Shown: in pieces, positions 51,324-63,892 of the stretch | Numbering within the stretch: position 1 is the first letter of the stretch | How the letters are laid out: each line of letters starts with the position of its first letter | Assembly: GCA_033558025.1 (NCBI GenBank) | Contig: JAUCEF010000005.1 | Span: 682,001 to 746,000 of the forward strand | Direction: 5' to 3' | DNA: 64,000 bases | Source of the DNA: Phytophthora sp. 'mugwort' | Lineage: Eukaryota > Oomycota > Peronosporomycetes > Peronosporales > Peronosporaceae | Translations under genes and position numbers: made by a program | Notes under the pieces: generated by a model | Databases searched by the model: none | Told to the model about the DNA's origin: nothing | The model's input: only the letters and a program-made list of their open reading frames with translations

Positions 51324-53250
51324 TTACGTGTAAGCAAGAGACGGGTAACCACGTAGCCCGTTACAATCTACGTTGATCCCAAAACACTTGGCAACGTTGT
51401 GACCGGTCAGCTTGCAGATGCTGCAGTGATACGGCCGTCGCTTCTGTTGGATTGGCCCGGTCAGAAATGTCCCGACAAATTCCTGCGCATGCAGTGTCGT
51501 AATCGAATCGACTTCCTTGTTTGCTAGCCCTCCGACATACCGACCCTTGCTTGACTCGTGCGGATCAGGTAAAGCCCAAGACTCCATGCCATTCGAATTA
51601 GTAGAATCGGTTGATCGTTCACCATTGCTTCTTAACCTCTTCTTTTTGTTGGAATGATCTGTCTTTTTTGTAGACTTGCGTGGCCATATGCTTGACGGTA
51701 ATGCGGAGGAGGATTCGTATCTTCGGCCGTTGTCAAGTCGATATCGCGGGGCAACATGATGGAAACATCTCGAAATGCTTTCGCGTAACCTCTGATGAGA
51801 TAAGCGGGATGAAAAAAACGAGATTCTTAAGATCAGACTTTCCAATTGGTTTGCTCATCTATTCGTCGGAGAATGACTGCTAACCTGTGTCGATATGGGA
51901 CTCCACGCTGCTCACGCACGGAGCATCAAGTGCAAGTTGCACTCTCGGTGTCGACAACATATCTGCGAATGTTCGTGTCGTTGTTGACATCTTCCTTGCT
52001 TTCGTCTACATAGAAAATTGACTCCGTATTTTCAATTTTATATCATCCTAGGCACAGACTTTAGTTGATTGTCAACTAATGCCTTGGCCTTCGAGTTAAG
52101 GTGAAAGAGGCACTGGACCAGAAGCTGCTGACTTCGCTTTGCGCCGCCAAGCTGTTATAGTACGCTCGCAATAACGAAGTACGGCAGTAGGTACTTCCTC
52201 CGATCTCTACATGTTCCACGCTAACGCATTGTTTTCACCTTCGTTACCGTTTGTTGTCCGCGTTCCGTATAGATGTCCCGTAAGCCGGAGCCTTCGACCA
52301 GCGGTTGAGCAGCGTAGAAGCCTCCACATCGGAGTGAGCAAGGTTGTCAAAACAAGTCCAAGACGTAGGGTGCAATCGTTTCGGGTAATCAGCGACGACC
52401 TCTTCGTTGTCCATGCCAGCATTTTGCTGGTGAGGATATGCAGCTCGTATATCATTAAGCTTTTGATCGTATAGTGCCAACGTTGTAGCAGCTTGCATCT
52501 TATAAATCAAAGGACACCCTGCCGTAAATCGATGGCTCCACAGATTTAAATCTGTCTATAGTGTTGAACTCAATGTGCTGTGAGCAAAACTTCAGATGAA
52601 CACGCAGACCAGACCCCACAAAACCTGTTGCGCGTCAAGTTGTTTTCCTCGATCGGTAAAAAGTGGTCGATCATACAACCTAATGCCGGCAACCATGCCG
52701 CTGGCATAGAACCACCAAAGTTTTCAGTGGTCTGCTTGCGTACAAATACCACCGCCGCTGGTATGTTTCCACAATCACCATCTTTTCCCAAAAGGGTAAG
52801 GCAAACTCCATTATATGACGAGTTGTTCATGTATGTGCCGTCATTTTTGAGAACTGGTAACCAATTTTGTTGGCTGGCTACGATGTCACCAATCGATAAG
52901 AAGACGCTATAGAATCGGTTTTATTATCGAGCTGACAGCAAACTCGAGATGACGGGTTAGGTTTTGACAATGCCAGTAACTAACTAGTCAGTTGTTGGTA
53001 GTTAACATCAGCATTGTCACTTTGCTCGATCTCGCGTTTTGCCGCTGCAATAGCGCGATACAAGTACGTAATCTCGATGACATATCCGCACCACTGTTTG
53101 TCTTGAGGGACTGAACAACTCGAACAGCAGATGTGTCGAGTCCTTAACCAGGGAACCTTTAAATTCTGGAAAAAGAGGTAGCTGTCGAGCCGAGGGATCA
53201 CCCGCACAAGTGCACATATCGCTGTGCGATGTGTTAAAATTGGTCACATA
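51324..53250 (-). pseudogene. Mutator-like (MULE) transposase remnant with zinc knuckle
   Basis: Minus strand, right to left: FPEFKGSLVKDSTHLLFELF; GVCLTLLGKDGDCGNIPAAVVFV (DDE region: GKDG..IP.A); HFLPI; ALYDQKLNDIRAAYP; YGTRTTNGNEGENNALAWN (typical MULE 'TTN..EG.NNAL'); then a 173-codon frame (51845-51324) with a basic linker and the CX2CX4HX4C knuckle CSICKLTGHNVAKC near its end. Several frame breaks lie between the pieces. Confidence 0.6.
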
Positions 53251-53690
53251 CCATGCGCCAGTAGGGATTCCTGGTAGCTTCGTTCGCTTAACTGTCGCCG
53301 GGTTTGATGGGGCTCTTTACTGAAATACAAGGGCGAACCAGGAACACAACTCGGGGCCACTCGCACACTCCCATCTCACTTTTTGTTTTTGTAGACCTTT
53401 GTCTATCTATCGATTACTCTTGTTTTCGTTCAAGGAGATGTCTCTAAGAAAGTCGGTCCAGCCTTGAGATTCTGCGAAGTACATTAGATGCTCAACACGG
53501 ACCCTGCCATGAATTTTAACACATCGACGCTTCATCCCTTCCATGCTATATGAAGAGTGAACAGCTACGCAGTGGTTATAGGTATGTGTGTTTGCTATCT
53601 TTGGAACTGAAGCAGTTGAAGTCATTAAGCATTTTGTCCAATGAAAACGTATCGTGCTTAATAGAGAGTTTCCATGGACATCGAATGCGG
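53251..53690 (-). other. Unassigned open stretch near the MULE remnant
   Basis: Minus strand 53560-53407 reads MKRRCVKIHGRVRVEHLMYFAE, protein-like but unrecognised. Confidence 0.3.
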
Positions 53691-53699
53691 TTTCGCCCC

Positions 53700-54263
53700 G
53701 AAATGACATGCGATTTTCGGGCAAATGGCATGCCATTTCGAAGTTTCGTCTACGGGGTGTCAGAACTCCGCACAGGAAACCGCCCAGACAAGAGAACAGC
53801 CACGGTGTTGCAATGCCAAAGACCACTGACTGTCATATCTAAATCGCGAGGTCGTAGACCTCCTCACTCCCGCTATCCTGGAGGAGGAGTTTGCGAAACC
53901 ATCGGTGGGAACTCTCCCTTTGACGACTGTACCCAGTCGAATCTACTGTGGAAGATCTGGCCAGATCCTCACGCAAGTTCTATCGTGACAGCGAGAGCAA
54001 ACTCAGCTGTGAGTGGCGGTATCTGCATCGCCTTATGGCTTCGGTGGTCACAACAAGGTAGCGATGGTAGAGCGACGACGGCGTCAGGCAAGCTTCTTCC
54101 TCTTAACGGTATTGTTTGGCGCTTGAGCAAATAATATGCTATTTCGTGAAATCGCCCACCTCAGGAGGTGGGTGGTTTCAAAATGGCATGTCATTTGCCG
54201 TGCCATTTCGGGTCGAAATCGCGTGCGATTTCCGCGTCAGCTCTATCAATTCTGACGCCCCCT
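53700..54263. repeat. Palindrome-rich element with inverted GGGGYGTCAGAA ends
   Basis: GGGGTGTCAGAA at 53754-53765 faces TTCTGACGCCCC at about 54251-54262. Palindromes sit at both sides: AAATGGCATGCCATTT (53723-53738, perfect), AAATGGCATGTCATTT (54181-54196) and GAAATCGCGTGCGATTTC (54215-54232). A hairpin CCCACCTCAGGAGGTGGG occupies the centre of 54149-54180. Probably one or two nested foldback/MITE elements. Confidence 0.5.
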
Positions 54264-54883
54264 AATAAGCGCTTGAATGCAAGCTGCTTGTCATACTACT
54301 ATTGTCAAGGACGATCAACAGAGCTGGACCCCACGGAGCCCTCATTCACGAATATCCAGGCCGTCTTGCTGAATCTCCGCATGGCGTTAAAAGATAGCGT
54401 AAGCTTCAACAGCAAAACTCGTAATCATGGGACCCTAAATCGGCACAGCATGATGCTGTGCCAATGCTGAGCATCCCTGGGCGACAAAACGAAGCTTCTT
54501 CGCTACAGCTTCGGAGTGACTGGAGAATGCGGCGTTTTTGTCGTAGACATCTCATGCGGCTTCCAGCAATTCACTCCGAACATCTCGACGATGCTGTATG
54601 CATTACCACCGATCCTAGGCTAGCAGTGCTTCTACAGCTCTGATGTGGGTATCTCATCGGAATCATTGCAGTGTACCCCCCTGGATACTCTGTTGATGGT
54701 ACAGGCCATCTGTCCTCTCAAGGCGACGCGAAGAAGCGTTTACGGCAGGAGAAGGCCTAATGGGTATAAGCAATAAATTATTGTTGCTGCTGGTATAATA
54801 CTGAGGACAGTTAGCCGCCGGGTGCCCGTAATCAGCCGCCGCCTGCAAGTCCACGCGTCTAGTTCTATCGGATCTGCTCTCGT
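54264..54883. other. Unassigned, possible gene fragment
   Basis: The plus strand reads in two frames TEPSFTNIQAVLLNLRMALKD and GVTGECGVFVVDISCGFQQF. It resembles pieces of an extracellular Cys-containing protein, but there is no clear family. Confidence 0.3.
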
Positions 54884-55417
54884 TCACATGACCCGCTGGC
54901 GCTTCAAGGGACCACCACACGAGATCGAGGGCATCATGCAGCGCTCGGCTTCAGCTGCCTGATATTTGGTCCACAGACGGTCGAGCATGGCCTCCTCCTG
55001 CTTTCGGCGAATGTAGCTGCTGTGCGCGGGCAGATTGGCGACCGCAAGACACTTTGGCGTGGCCGGCGCGCTCTCGACGAACAGACTCGGGTCCAGTTCG
55101 TTCAAGTACTCGTCAAGGCCGCGGATGAGCACGCGCTCGGTCTCTTGCTGTGGCTGCTGTTGTTGCTGTTCAAGCTGGTGCTTGCGCTCAAGAAACTCCT
55201 GAATCTCCTCGTAATAGCTGCGTGAGCGACTGTCGTGCACGCCAAGCAGCTGGCTCGAGGTCTCATCGAGGCCCCCGGCCTGCGCGCAAATGTACTGCTG
55301 CACGTGGTCCATCTCGGCACGGTACTGCTGCTCCTTTGCAGGCGAAGCGAACTGCAGCGGGCGGCGCACGATGCGGTGCGGCGTCGGCTTCAAGCTGCTC
55401 TTGCTGCTGCAAGACAT
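54884..55417 (-). CDS. Hypothetical 177-aa Gln-rich protein
   Basis: Single exon, ATG 55417. Basic N-terminus (KPTPHRIVRRPLQFASPAKEQQYRAEM), a helical region with a Gln run (RKHQLEQQQQQPQQE), a VLIRGLDEYLNELDPSLF amphipathic segment, and a helix before a short basic tail (KRQRVM). G+C content and clean codon use match the gene island, unlike the surrounding relics. It has no TE motif, so a real host gene is likely. Function unknown. Confidence 0.65.
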   Translation of the reverse strand: MSCSSKSSLKPTPHRIVRRPLQFASPAKEQQYRAEMDHVQQYICAQAGGLDETSSQLLGVHDSRSRSYYEEIQEFLERKHQLEQQQQQPQQETERVLIRGLDEYLNELDPSLFVESAPATPKCLAVANLPAHSSYIRRKQEEAMLDRLWTKYQAAEAERCMMPSISCGGPLKRQRVM

Positions 55418-56602
55418 GGTGGTGATCCGTAAGTGTACGTTCTGGTCTGCTAATGGCGGAATGTCATCGATCTCTGCTAAGTCCTACGGCTATTACCAGC
55501 GCTTCAAGCAACGCGATTTGCCCATCACCTAACCAATGACGACATGACAACGGGCGTAACACCTAGGTACCCTAAGTGGATTCTTTTTTGGTTACCTACA
55601 TTTCACCATAGAGGTATTTATAAATGGCAAATGAATATAATAATGGTGCCGATACGGATTCATAACGACGAGATATACGAAGCCACAGGTTCTGACCATC
55701 ATTCTTGTGACGCGTCATCTGGTTCTAAGAAATCGTGAATAAAGAGACGAATTTTGGTTTTCAATACAAAGGCAAGGTTCCCCAGATTTCGAGCAAAAAT
55801 GGATCTGTTGTGCTGGATTATTATCGCGTCGGCAGGATTTTGCCTAGGTTCGTTGCTATCACGTGGTTGGAGACTCTTGACGCTGGCAGGGATCACGGAC
55901 CCCGACGGACAACAAATGTGGGTTTAACCACTGTCCATTGCTCCAGCAGATCGGATCGGGACGCGATGCCAGCGCTTTGCTACTGAACAATAATAGTCAC
56001 GTGACTTCGATATCAGATGGTATAGTCCCGGGCTCCGCTACAGTTGATTGAGTGACAGGCCACTTCCGTTCTCCTCAAATCTGTAGAACTGAGTCGAATA
56101 CGTTGGTGGCTGGATAAATAGGGAGTGTACTGTTATCAAATACCTTGTACACGCTCGACATGAATCATCGATTGTTTCATGGACGGAGGCGTGATGGGAG
56201 CTGACCTTTTCGCTTCGGAGCTCGTGGAGCACTGCGAACGAATATCGGATAGCCGTTGCTACAGACATGTATATTTATACACATGACCCTTTGTTAATCA
56301 TATCTCCGGGAACCTCCATTTTACACCTTTTAATGGTATACCTCACCGGAATAGCAGAAAGTACCACCTAGCTGGTACATGTAGCCATTTGTGCTCTAAC
56401 AACCAATTGTGCTGGCGGACTTTGTGAACCAACTAGATCTCAAAACCACTTTATATGCAACCGGCAAGCTATAAATCTGACTGTACATGTAGAAAGCACG
56501 AAGCACACGAAAACGCGCTTTGCTAAATTTAGACAGGCCAATACAGATTTGCACAGCTTCTTGCTCAAAGGGCGTGCTCCGGCTGTAATCTACAACTCTC
56601 AC
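55418..56602. other. Intergenic, nothing recognised
   Basis: AT-rich, short overlapping open stretches only; no repeats or RNA genes noticed. Confidence 0.5.
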
Positions 56603-57883
56603 GAACTACGCTACATCTGCGTTAACTCTTCGTCGTCATCCGATCCACCACTATCGCCTTGGTCGTTGACCGACATCAGCTGGCGAAGACGCCGGCGCTC
56701 GCGGTATGGCTCCTGAGAGAGGCGCCGCTTCTTCTGCGTCTCGCTTCCGGTGGTCACTAGCCTGTTCTGTCCTTGACGGTATTCGTCGCCGCTGGTCGTG
56801 TGAGGCAGGTAGAACCCCGGCGCGAAAGTTCGTCAGCGACGTACACGCTTGGAAGATATCGTCGGAGATGTCCTCCCGACCTGTACTTAACAACATAAAT
56901 GCGTCAAATCTTGCATAGCCTGCCAAACCAGGTTTCGACAATAATAATATTGTTTGAAATGTCGGCGGTTTGCTGAATGACGACAGCATCTAGGTTGGTG
57001 CGCTTGGTTGGGTGAGTGCAATGTACGTGCTGCTCAATACCCTGGTACCTTTGTCGACCAGGACTTCGTACTCATCGGGATACTCACTGTATAGAAGACC
57101 GGTGTTCCGCAGCTTGCAGCCGTCGTCCGACCTGCGTCGTGCGACGTGGTGAAGCCCTCGTTGCGCCTAAACATCGTGATTTCAGCGGTGCTGCTGCAAG
57201 AGTGCCCCATGCAATTGACAACAAAGCGACTAGGGCTTACCGACACTTCGACCTTAGCCATTCAGCATATGTTTGACGCTGTAGGAAAGTGCCTTCCACC
57301 ATATTATCGGCGTATATATATGTATATATATTGTCTGTTAGTCTGCTGAAACGCGACATCTGTCGCGTACAACGCGTACGGTTGATGCCCGAACGTCCGG
57401 CCTGACTCGTGCAGCGCGCGCATGTTTTCCTCTTTGGCCTTCCCGCTAACTCATTCGTCGTTGAGGAGCGGTGCAACAGCTCGGATGAAGGCGACGATGG
57501 TCTCGATGAAGGTGAGGGTTTTGACGTGAAGATGTTGGAAAATGTCTCCCACGTCCCGCCGTTCTTCAGCACGGCAAGCAACGTCCTTGCCCGGTACTTG
57601 GAGCGGCGCCATCGCATGAAGTTCCAGTACCAGGGTAACGTGGCTTCGCACGGTCGCTAAAACCGTGTTGCTCACGCGTCGTGAAGTTCGTGAGGCCCAC
57701 GATGGCATCGACGCCCCCGTCCGCCGCAAATTCATCAAAAAATTGGGTGTTGCGGTGCCGAGCTCTCGTTTTCTTGGACGATGCGTGTAAGTTCTGCGAG
57801 TTCTGGGCGGCGGCTGTTGTCGCCTTCTTGGAGCTCTGACAGGACGGCTGCTGGTGTTGGCGATGGGAGTCGTGGACTATCAT
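56603..57883 (-). pseudogene. PIF/Harbinger-type transposase remnant (copy 2)
   Basis: Minus strand, right to left: FFDEFAADGGVDAIVGLTNF, ERRDVGDIFQHLHVKTLTF, AFIRAVAPLL, GRTFPHFPCALYATDVTF-like near 57400, VEVSVSPSRFVVNCMGHS, STAEITMFRRNEGF, a degraded KGYQGIEQHV-like block near 57040, EDISDDIFQACTSLTNF and a basic tail ending LTQM at about 56606. Same family as the split copy at 1.3-7.7 kb, but with the middle still present; multiple frameshifts. Confidence 0.7.
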
Positions 57884-59495
57884 GATTGAGATGTGAACAG
57901 GTTAGCTGGCGACGGCTCGGATCCTCGTAAATATAAAGAACCCCGAGCGAGTTATTTATGTTTTCGTAAGAGACAGAAACGGACGTACCGAACGCTGCCC
58001 ACACCAATATTGGCTGGGCCGACTGTATGGCCAGCCAAACGAAATATTGTTGTTGGTAGTGCGGTCCCACAGTAAAAAAACGTATGCCATCCTAAAAAAA
58101 TACCAGCTCTATGTCAGCAACCCGGTTAATTTGTCGTATTGCAGACCCGTGCGTACCAGCGCGCCTGGAAGAGCGAGGAATACGCCTCCAATGAAGACTG
58201 TTGCCACTTCGAGTAGCGAATTAATCACGGTACATGAAGCCACGTCAGAACGGCCACGACGACCAATCGTCAGTGCGACTGCGGCGTGGCCGAGGGCGTT
58301 GCGGGGGAGGGGCAAGAAAACGTTGGGTGTTCGCTACAGAGCGTGACAAGTGGGCGGGCAAACCAGGTCCGTCCGATCCTCGGACGGTAGTTTTGTGCGT
58401 ACTGATGCGTGGGACCGGATGATTGATTGGGGGACTTTGTGAGATGAAACGAGCGGAGCTAGGTAGGAAGCAAGTGCATATGCAGCATGTCCCTACTTGC
58501 CTTCTTCAGAAATCCTGCACGAAGTGACTTTCCTTTAGTTAAACAGAATTTTTGACAATTTTATATTCCATATTACGTTCAAAGGGTGAGAGGAAATGTT
58601 GTGCGTTCTAGTCGAGATTTCTGCGGTCGATTGGTTGAATTGATGTTAGAAATCTACCCGCAAATCGGCGGAGGCACTGGAGTTATTGTGTCTTTCACAT
58701 ATTCTGCGCTCGTAACTCTGTCGCTATTCCATCTCCCTCTGACTTCCGAAACCAGATGTGGTATAACAATTTATCCCTCAATACGATTGAGACCAGCATA
58801 TTTAAAAGCACGCTAAAACGACGACCCATCGGATGGCTCACAACTTGACAACGCGCCAAGAAGATAAGACAGGCTGCTGGCGAAGATGGCAGCGTTTGAG
58901 CTTAAGGTGACACTAAATGCTCACGTGTTAACGTCGGCGTTGCAGCGCTTTCCAGTTGGTGTGCTATCGTCACGAGTCAATATCACCTTGGTAATCGAGC
59001 CTCGCCTGCTACGGCGGCGCCTTTCGAGCGATTTCCTCAAGTTCTGGACTTCAGCCTCCATACCGCGCCGAGTCAAACGCCTTCTGCGCGCGTGTTGTAG
59101 TAGCCCCCCCCTCGTTTATTGCGTACCTGTTGCCAACAGTTACGGTGCTCGTCGAGGCTTCTACGTTGTCACGGCGAGCCTGTTGGAACATCCGCTCTAC
59201 TTCTACGCAAAGGTTAACATTTTAACTGTCTCTCTTGGCAAGTGCGACACGGCCTCTGTACATCTGGACAATTTTAACTTGGCTCCGCCTAACTGGATAC
59301 CGCGGTGTACGTATTTCGTTGAAGGGCGGAACATGTCGCCGAGCTGCTAACCGACAAGCGCCTCCGACACAGTACCGTACATAGTCAATTGAGTGTCATA
59401 CGCATTTATAACTTCCTCGCAGAAAATGATGTACGCTTGTCCCTGATGTTACAGCCGAACCAAGCGCGAATACAATTTTTACCGTATAAATCGGA
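57884..59495. other. Unassigned stretch
   Basis: Minus strand 58315-58109 is open and hydrophobic (LLEVATVFIGGVFLALPGALV). Plus strand 58886-59350 is open for 154 codons (MAAFELKVTLNAHVLTSAL), basic and without motif. Neither is convincing as a gene. Confidence 0.3.
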
Positions 59496-59710
59496 TTGAG
59501 TAAGATAGTAGTAAAAACATCTGCTCCAATTAATATTTGCAAATCCAAACCGAATGTTTACGCTGTAGAAAATATGTTGGTGTGCAGCTCGTCAACTGCC
59601 AACACTCATCGCTTTGACATCCCTCCCTCGCGCGCCTTTCGGGCGGTCGCTGACATTTGCCAGCCCATGGATGTCGCTGTGATGAAGCCGTTCAAGGACC
59701 ACATCTGGTA
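59496..59710 (+). pseudogene. Pogo/Tigger transposase C-terminal fragment
   Basis: IPPSRAFRAVADICQPMDVAVMKPFKDHIW matches the conserved P....CQP.DVA..KPFK block near the end of DDE_1 transposases (compare CQPADIAWNRPFKSYLR at about 61060 in the next copy). Only the fragment is left. Confidence 0.6.
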
Positions 59711-59919
59711 CGTGATAATAGTTTGTCTGCATACTCATTCACATCTGACCATTACTGTGTATTGTACCGTATTCCTTATGTGAATACGACGTTCAGTCAT
59801 TCCTGACAATCCAACCAACCAATCATATTCCTTAAGAGATCGCGTCACAGCAGTTTTTGGGCAGACTGACAGATTCAGTGCGGTGTAGAAAACGCATGGC
59901 ATTCTTCGATCGGCAACGA

Positions 59920-61462
59920 CGCCGCAGCATGAAGGACGACCACGAGTCACCGGAAACGGACGCAAGAAGCCGAAGCACAACCGGTGCAGCTTCCCCAATC
60001 GACACAAGCTTGAAGTGGCGAAGCACTTTATCCACTACAACGACGTGCAAGCCACTTTGCGAGCGTTTTATCCTAACCTTAGTGACCATGCGAAAGAACA
60101 GAGGCGCAAGTTGATTTATCAGTGGCGGAAAGAGCTGCCTGTCCTCGAAGAGCGCTGCGAAATGCAGCCGTGGCAGACATGAAGTATGTCCGGGCGACTG
60201 GAGTCACTACAATACTTAATCAAGATGCCGAGGCTGCTTTAGTATAGTGGGTAAATCTGCTACGGAAGGACGGTGTGCCAATTAGCTCTTTAATGCTGCG
60301 ATTGAGAGGTTCCGAGCTGGCTGAAGACCTAGGAATCGAAGGCTTTAAGGGGACGTGGCACGGGCAGGCGGGATTTCTTCGGCGTCATAGGCTCAGCTTC
60401 TGCGCGCGGACGCGACAGGGACAAGTGACACCGGACGCGGCAGACGAAGCGGCTGTAAGCTTTGGTATTGAGGTGCAGCAAAAAATGTTTGAACTCCGCT
60501 TGCTGAAAGTATACAAGGCTGATCAAATGGGTAAGTTTTTATTGCATGAATTGTATGGTATATTGTGCTAACACTGAACTCGTGTTTGTGCAGCCGTCTT
60601 TTTTTAGTACTTACCCAGAAATACCATCAATGCTCGAGGCTCAAAAACGGCGTGGGTGCGGCACGGTGGAAAAGACAAAGAGAGAGTGACTGCTATGCTG
60701 TTAGGCGACTCGGATGGCGGCAAATACCCTCCGTACATGGTGCTTAAATCAAACCGATCAACTGTGCCGTAGGGAGACCTCGCCAACTGGGAGAAACGTC
60801 GTGGATTTGGCATCCATATATGGAAGGAGGCTAAAGCAACTATGAACGCCCACGATATCGAGTTGTATGCAAATCCGATACCTGGTGGAATGAAGACGTT
60901 CACTTAGCGTGGCTGGAGGGACAGTTCGGTAAGCGCCTTCGGCCGTGGCAACCTGTAATATTGCTGGTTGACAATTTTCGGGTTACTGGACCCCGGCGGT
61001 ACAGAGGTACGCTGCGTCTATCGACGTGCATCTAATACGTGTACCCCCGTCATGTTCGGCGACCTGTCAGCCGGCCGATATTGCCTGGAACAGGCCATTC
61101 AAATCATATCTACGGAGCGAGCGGGGAGGCATGCTACGGCGGCAGCTGCGTGATTACACAGGGTCAACACATGCTTTTAGGTTTGCACCTCCAACACGAA
61201 CTACGGTGTGCCAGTGGGTATGCTCGAGCTGGGAAAACTCTCTGACTCAACCATCAAGAATGGCTTTCGGCGGGCGCATATCTTAGCGCCTCTGCCAGCC
61301 CGAGCGCCCCTGGTTGTCGACGAACTGCATCCAGATGTGAGCTTACTCGGAGCTCACGAGCTGCGTCTGATCGATAGCTGTGTTAGTGATATTGTGTCGG
61401 ACGACGCGTTGAATTTTTCCGACTCGGATTCGGACATCGGTGACATTGAACCTTTTCTCTAA
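59920..61462 (+). pseudogene. Pogo/Tigger-type (DDE_1) transposase remnant, near full length
   Basis: Plus strand in changing frames: helix-turn-helix-like N-terminus (ANRHKLEVAKHFIHYNDVQ, LIYQWRKELP), an HTH_CENPB-like part (ISSLMLRLRGSELAEDLGI, GTWHGQAGFLRRHRLS), then the DDE region (TVWVRHGGKDKERVTAMLLGDSDG, KYPPYMVLKSNRS, GFGIHIWKEAKATMNAHD, LLVDNFR), CQPADIAWNRPFKSYLR and NGFRRAHILAPLP, ending with an acidic tail near 61462 (NFSDSDSDIGDIEPFL). Stops (60770, 60905) and frameshifts inactivate it. Confidence 0.7.
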
Positions 61463-62614
61463 TTAGATTTTGCGCTCGTCACATAATTTCTTTGTGAAGG
61501 TAGCTTTTATGTGCGTGGATAGCACAACTTCAAATCCTGAATTTGGCTGTCAGTAAGCACACAAGGAATACGGTACAGTGCTAGGTACGAAGAATACCAC
61601 GAATCGAACCCGTTTCCAAGGACTCATGATGCGCTGTTATCGCGGTTCGTGCGTGAAGCGTGAGGAAATGTTTCTGAGAGAACAATTTGGAAGGGTTTAG
61701 TAGGGTTGGTGTCACCGTATGGGCCGCGTGAAAAAAATGGTAGGTTTCGAGTTCAAGACGTCTCTGTTGTAGATGCTCCTGTTGTGCATGCTACGGACAA
61801 AAATACTTAATGCATGGTTAATCCGGAAGGGGTGTCATCTCTATGATTGTGTGTACTTTGTCTTTTTTTATATGCATCTGTGTTTTTTACGAGCGTCACA
61901 CTCGATCCGTCTGTCTCACTCAATACAATTTATACGGTAGTATTTGTCAGTGCTTTTAATGGTACTCAAGTAAGTGATGGATTTTGGATCTAATGTAAAT
62001 GCTTGTCTGTACGAATTACGATCCTGCCATTAACTTCAACACTCTCATCAGTGCTAACGTTGAAGACAGGTAATACTTTTGGGGACAGTAGATCGAGCTA
62101 TGGAGCGCCGCATCAAATGGAGCTCGTGCTCAAAGACGGATAACTATGCTTTCGAGCTTGAGCTCGTTCGTTGGCCGACAAGATCAAGGAGATCGAATGG
62201 CCTATCGTTAGACCAATACTGCTGAAACTTACGCTTAATGCATCGCAAGCCAAGTTTGTTACGCTGGCCGAGTCTGACCAGGAGCTGTTACTGCAGCTGG
62301 TGTCGGTATGGAGTCTTGCTGCTAAGCGTAGGACAGGGTGCGAATCACCAATTCATGCGTGGCAAATACGGTGAAATTCTGAAGGTTTATGCACCATTGT
62401 ATTTTTTGTTTTAAATGTAAATAATCATCTTTGAAACTCGGGCTGCATATCGATGCGGCGAGCAACAGAAGGTCGTAATGCCGCCGCCACATCTCCGATT
62501 GATAATCACTTGTGCGCGCAGCATGTGGATGAGCAACTGGTCAATAACCCACGCTAGACAGCCTGAGAAGACACCACTAATTCTACCCACAAACCTCACG
62601 CTCACTGGGGCCTC
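61463..62614. other. Unassigned stretch
   Basis: AT-rich. Plus strand 62171-62374 reads ADKIKEIEWPIVRPILLKLTLN, protein-like debris of unknown family. No gene called. Confidence 0.35.
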
Positions 62615-63892
62615 TCAAAGACGTACGCTTGACATAGTCCCGTTTTGAAGCGTTAACAACATCATTAGCATGTCTTGCACGTGCTGTCGCGCTTCAAGGC
62701 GGTCCTCGCACCGACGCTCCCCCGTGTTCTCTCGATCGGCTCGACGATCCAAGCGACGCCTGAACTCAGCGGCCTCAGCGCGAGCCATGTCGACTCTCTC
62801 GGAGTCGGCTCGGAGTACCATGATTGTTTTGATAAGGTCGTGCCGGTCCCATTCGCTACTTGCGAAACGGAGTCGAGCTTGCGCTTCAACTCCGACGCGG
62901 TCTTCTCTGCACTGAGGCGCTTCTGCTTCGTGAAACTGGCCTCCTCGAACTAGGAATAGGGTCCCTTCTTCGTAGCGTCTCTCATTGCGGCCACGTTCAC
63001 CCCAAGTCTATCTGAACTGTCAGTCAGCTTAGGGTAGCGTAGGCGCTCGCGGGCCTCAGCGGTGGTTGGAGGTTTGGGGCTGGAGGGGGGGGGGGGGGGG
63101 TCTGACTTCGACGAGGAAGCCGCGAACGACTTTTTTTCTCCTTTGGCTTAGTGCTGCTAATGACAGGAGACTTGCGCGCCTTACCCGTGGACTTGGCACT
63201 CGGCTCCAAACAGGCTGGGAGTCTTCGAGATTTGGCTCGTCGTCGCCTGATAGAGTGATGCGGGCAGAGTCCCTGTGGACTCGTAGCCGTCGAAGTTGTC
63301 GTCGGTTGTTGTCCTGGTACTCACAGATCCAAGGATCTCGGCCAGACGACGAGCTGGTACAAGACGCGGCTTTAGGCGAAGGCGTGTGGGATCCAGGTGG
63401 CACTGGCGTGGAGCGGGGAGTCTAGCACTGTCCGTTGTAGACCCGTATCTCCCCCCCCATCCTCTTCGTCCTCGCTAGTCACGAAGGCAGAGATGGCTTC
63501 GTCGATAAGTTTTGTACCTCCTTCGCCAGACCGATGTGCGCAGGCATCTCTGCAGTACCCGACGGCTTTCCCAAGCCGTAGCCTTACATCGCCTGAAATT
63601 TGCGGCGTAAGCTCTCCATGTCGTTCTCGGGCCAGTGCTCGTCCTTGATCGCCTCGTAGCGAGCAGCTACTGAGTCCAACATGTATTTGTCATGAGGGGG
63701 CACCTGCGCCTCGATACCAACCGTGTGCTCTCGTGCGCGTCTGTGCGCACACGCATTCACAGCATGTAGCCGTGGTTGTGGAGGTGACGTGAGGCAACCT
63801 TTCCACAATACGGTGCTCGCCGAGTACCTCGCCTGTCTCAGGGGCGACAACAGCGTACTGCAGCGTCGCTGCGTCTTACACCACCTCCACAT
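62615..63892 (-). pseudogene. Myb/SANT-like DNA-binding ORF remnant
   Basis: Minus strand from 63892: YMLDSVAARYEAIKDEHWPENDMESLRRKFQAM resembles the 'RYN....W..RD.ESLRRKFK.MY' block of Myb/SANT-like proteins in oomycetes. A Ser/Pro/Arg-rich linker follows, then a coiled coil with SFTKQK-like and MARAEAAEFRRRLDRRADRE segments, ending at 62615 in MMLLTLQNG. Frames are broken; a 16-base G run lies inside. Such proteins are abundant and often linked to transposons in Phytophthora. Confidence 0.5.
63085..63100 (+). repeat. Poly-G run, 16 bases
   Basis: Homopolymer within the Myb/SANT-like remnant; encodes a proline run on the minus strand. A comparable 14-base C run lies at 3705-3718. Both are slippage-prone. 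Confidence 0.85.

Noticed and set aside
54264..54660. Possible extracellular receptor domain (CGVFVVDISC)
   Set aside because: Two short pieces in different frames, no continuous domain; left unassigned.
61590..61660. GGTTCGATTC on the minus strand, resembling the T-arm/B-box of a tRNA
   Set aside because: No A box, no matching acceptor stem and no plausible anticodon arm at the right distance.
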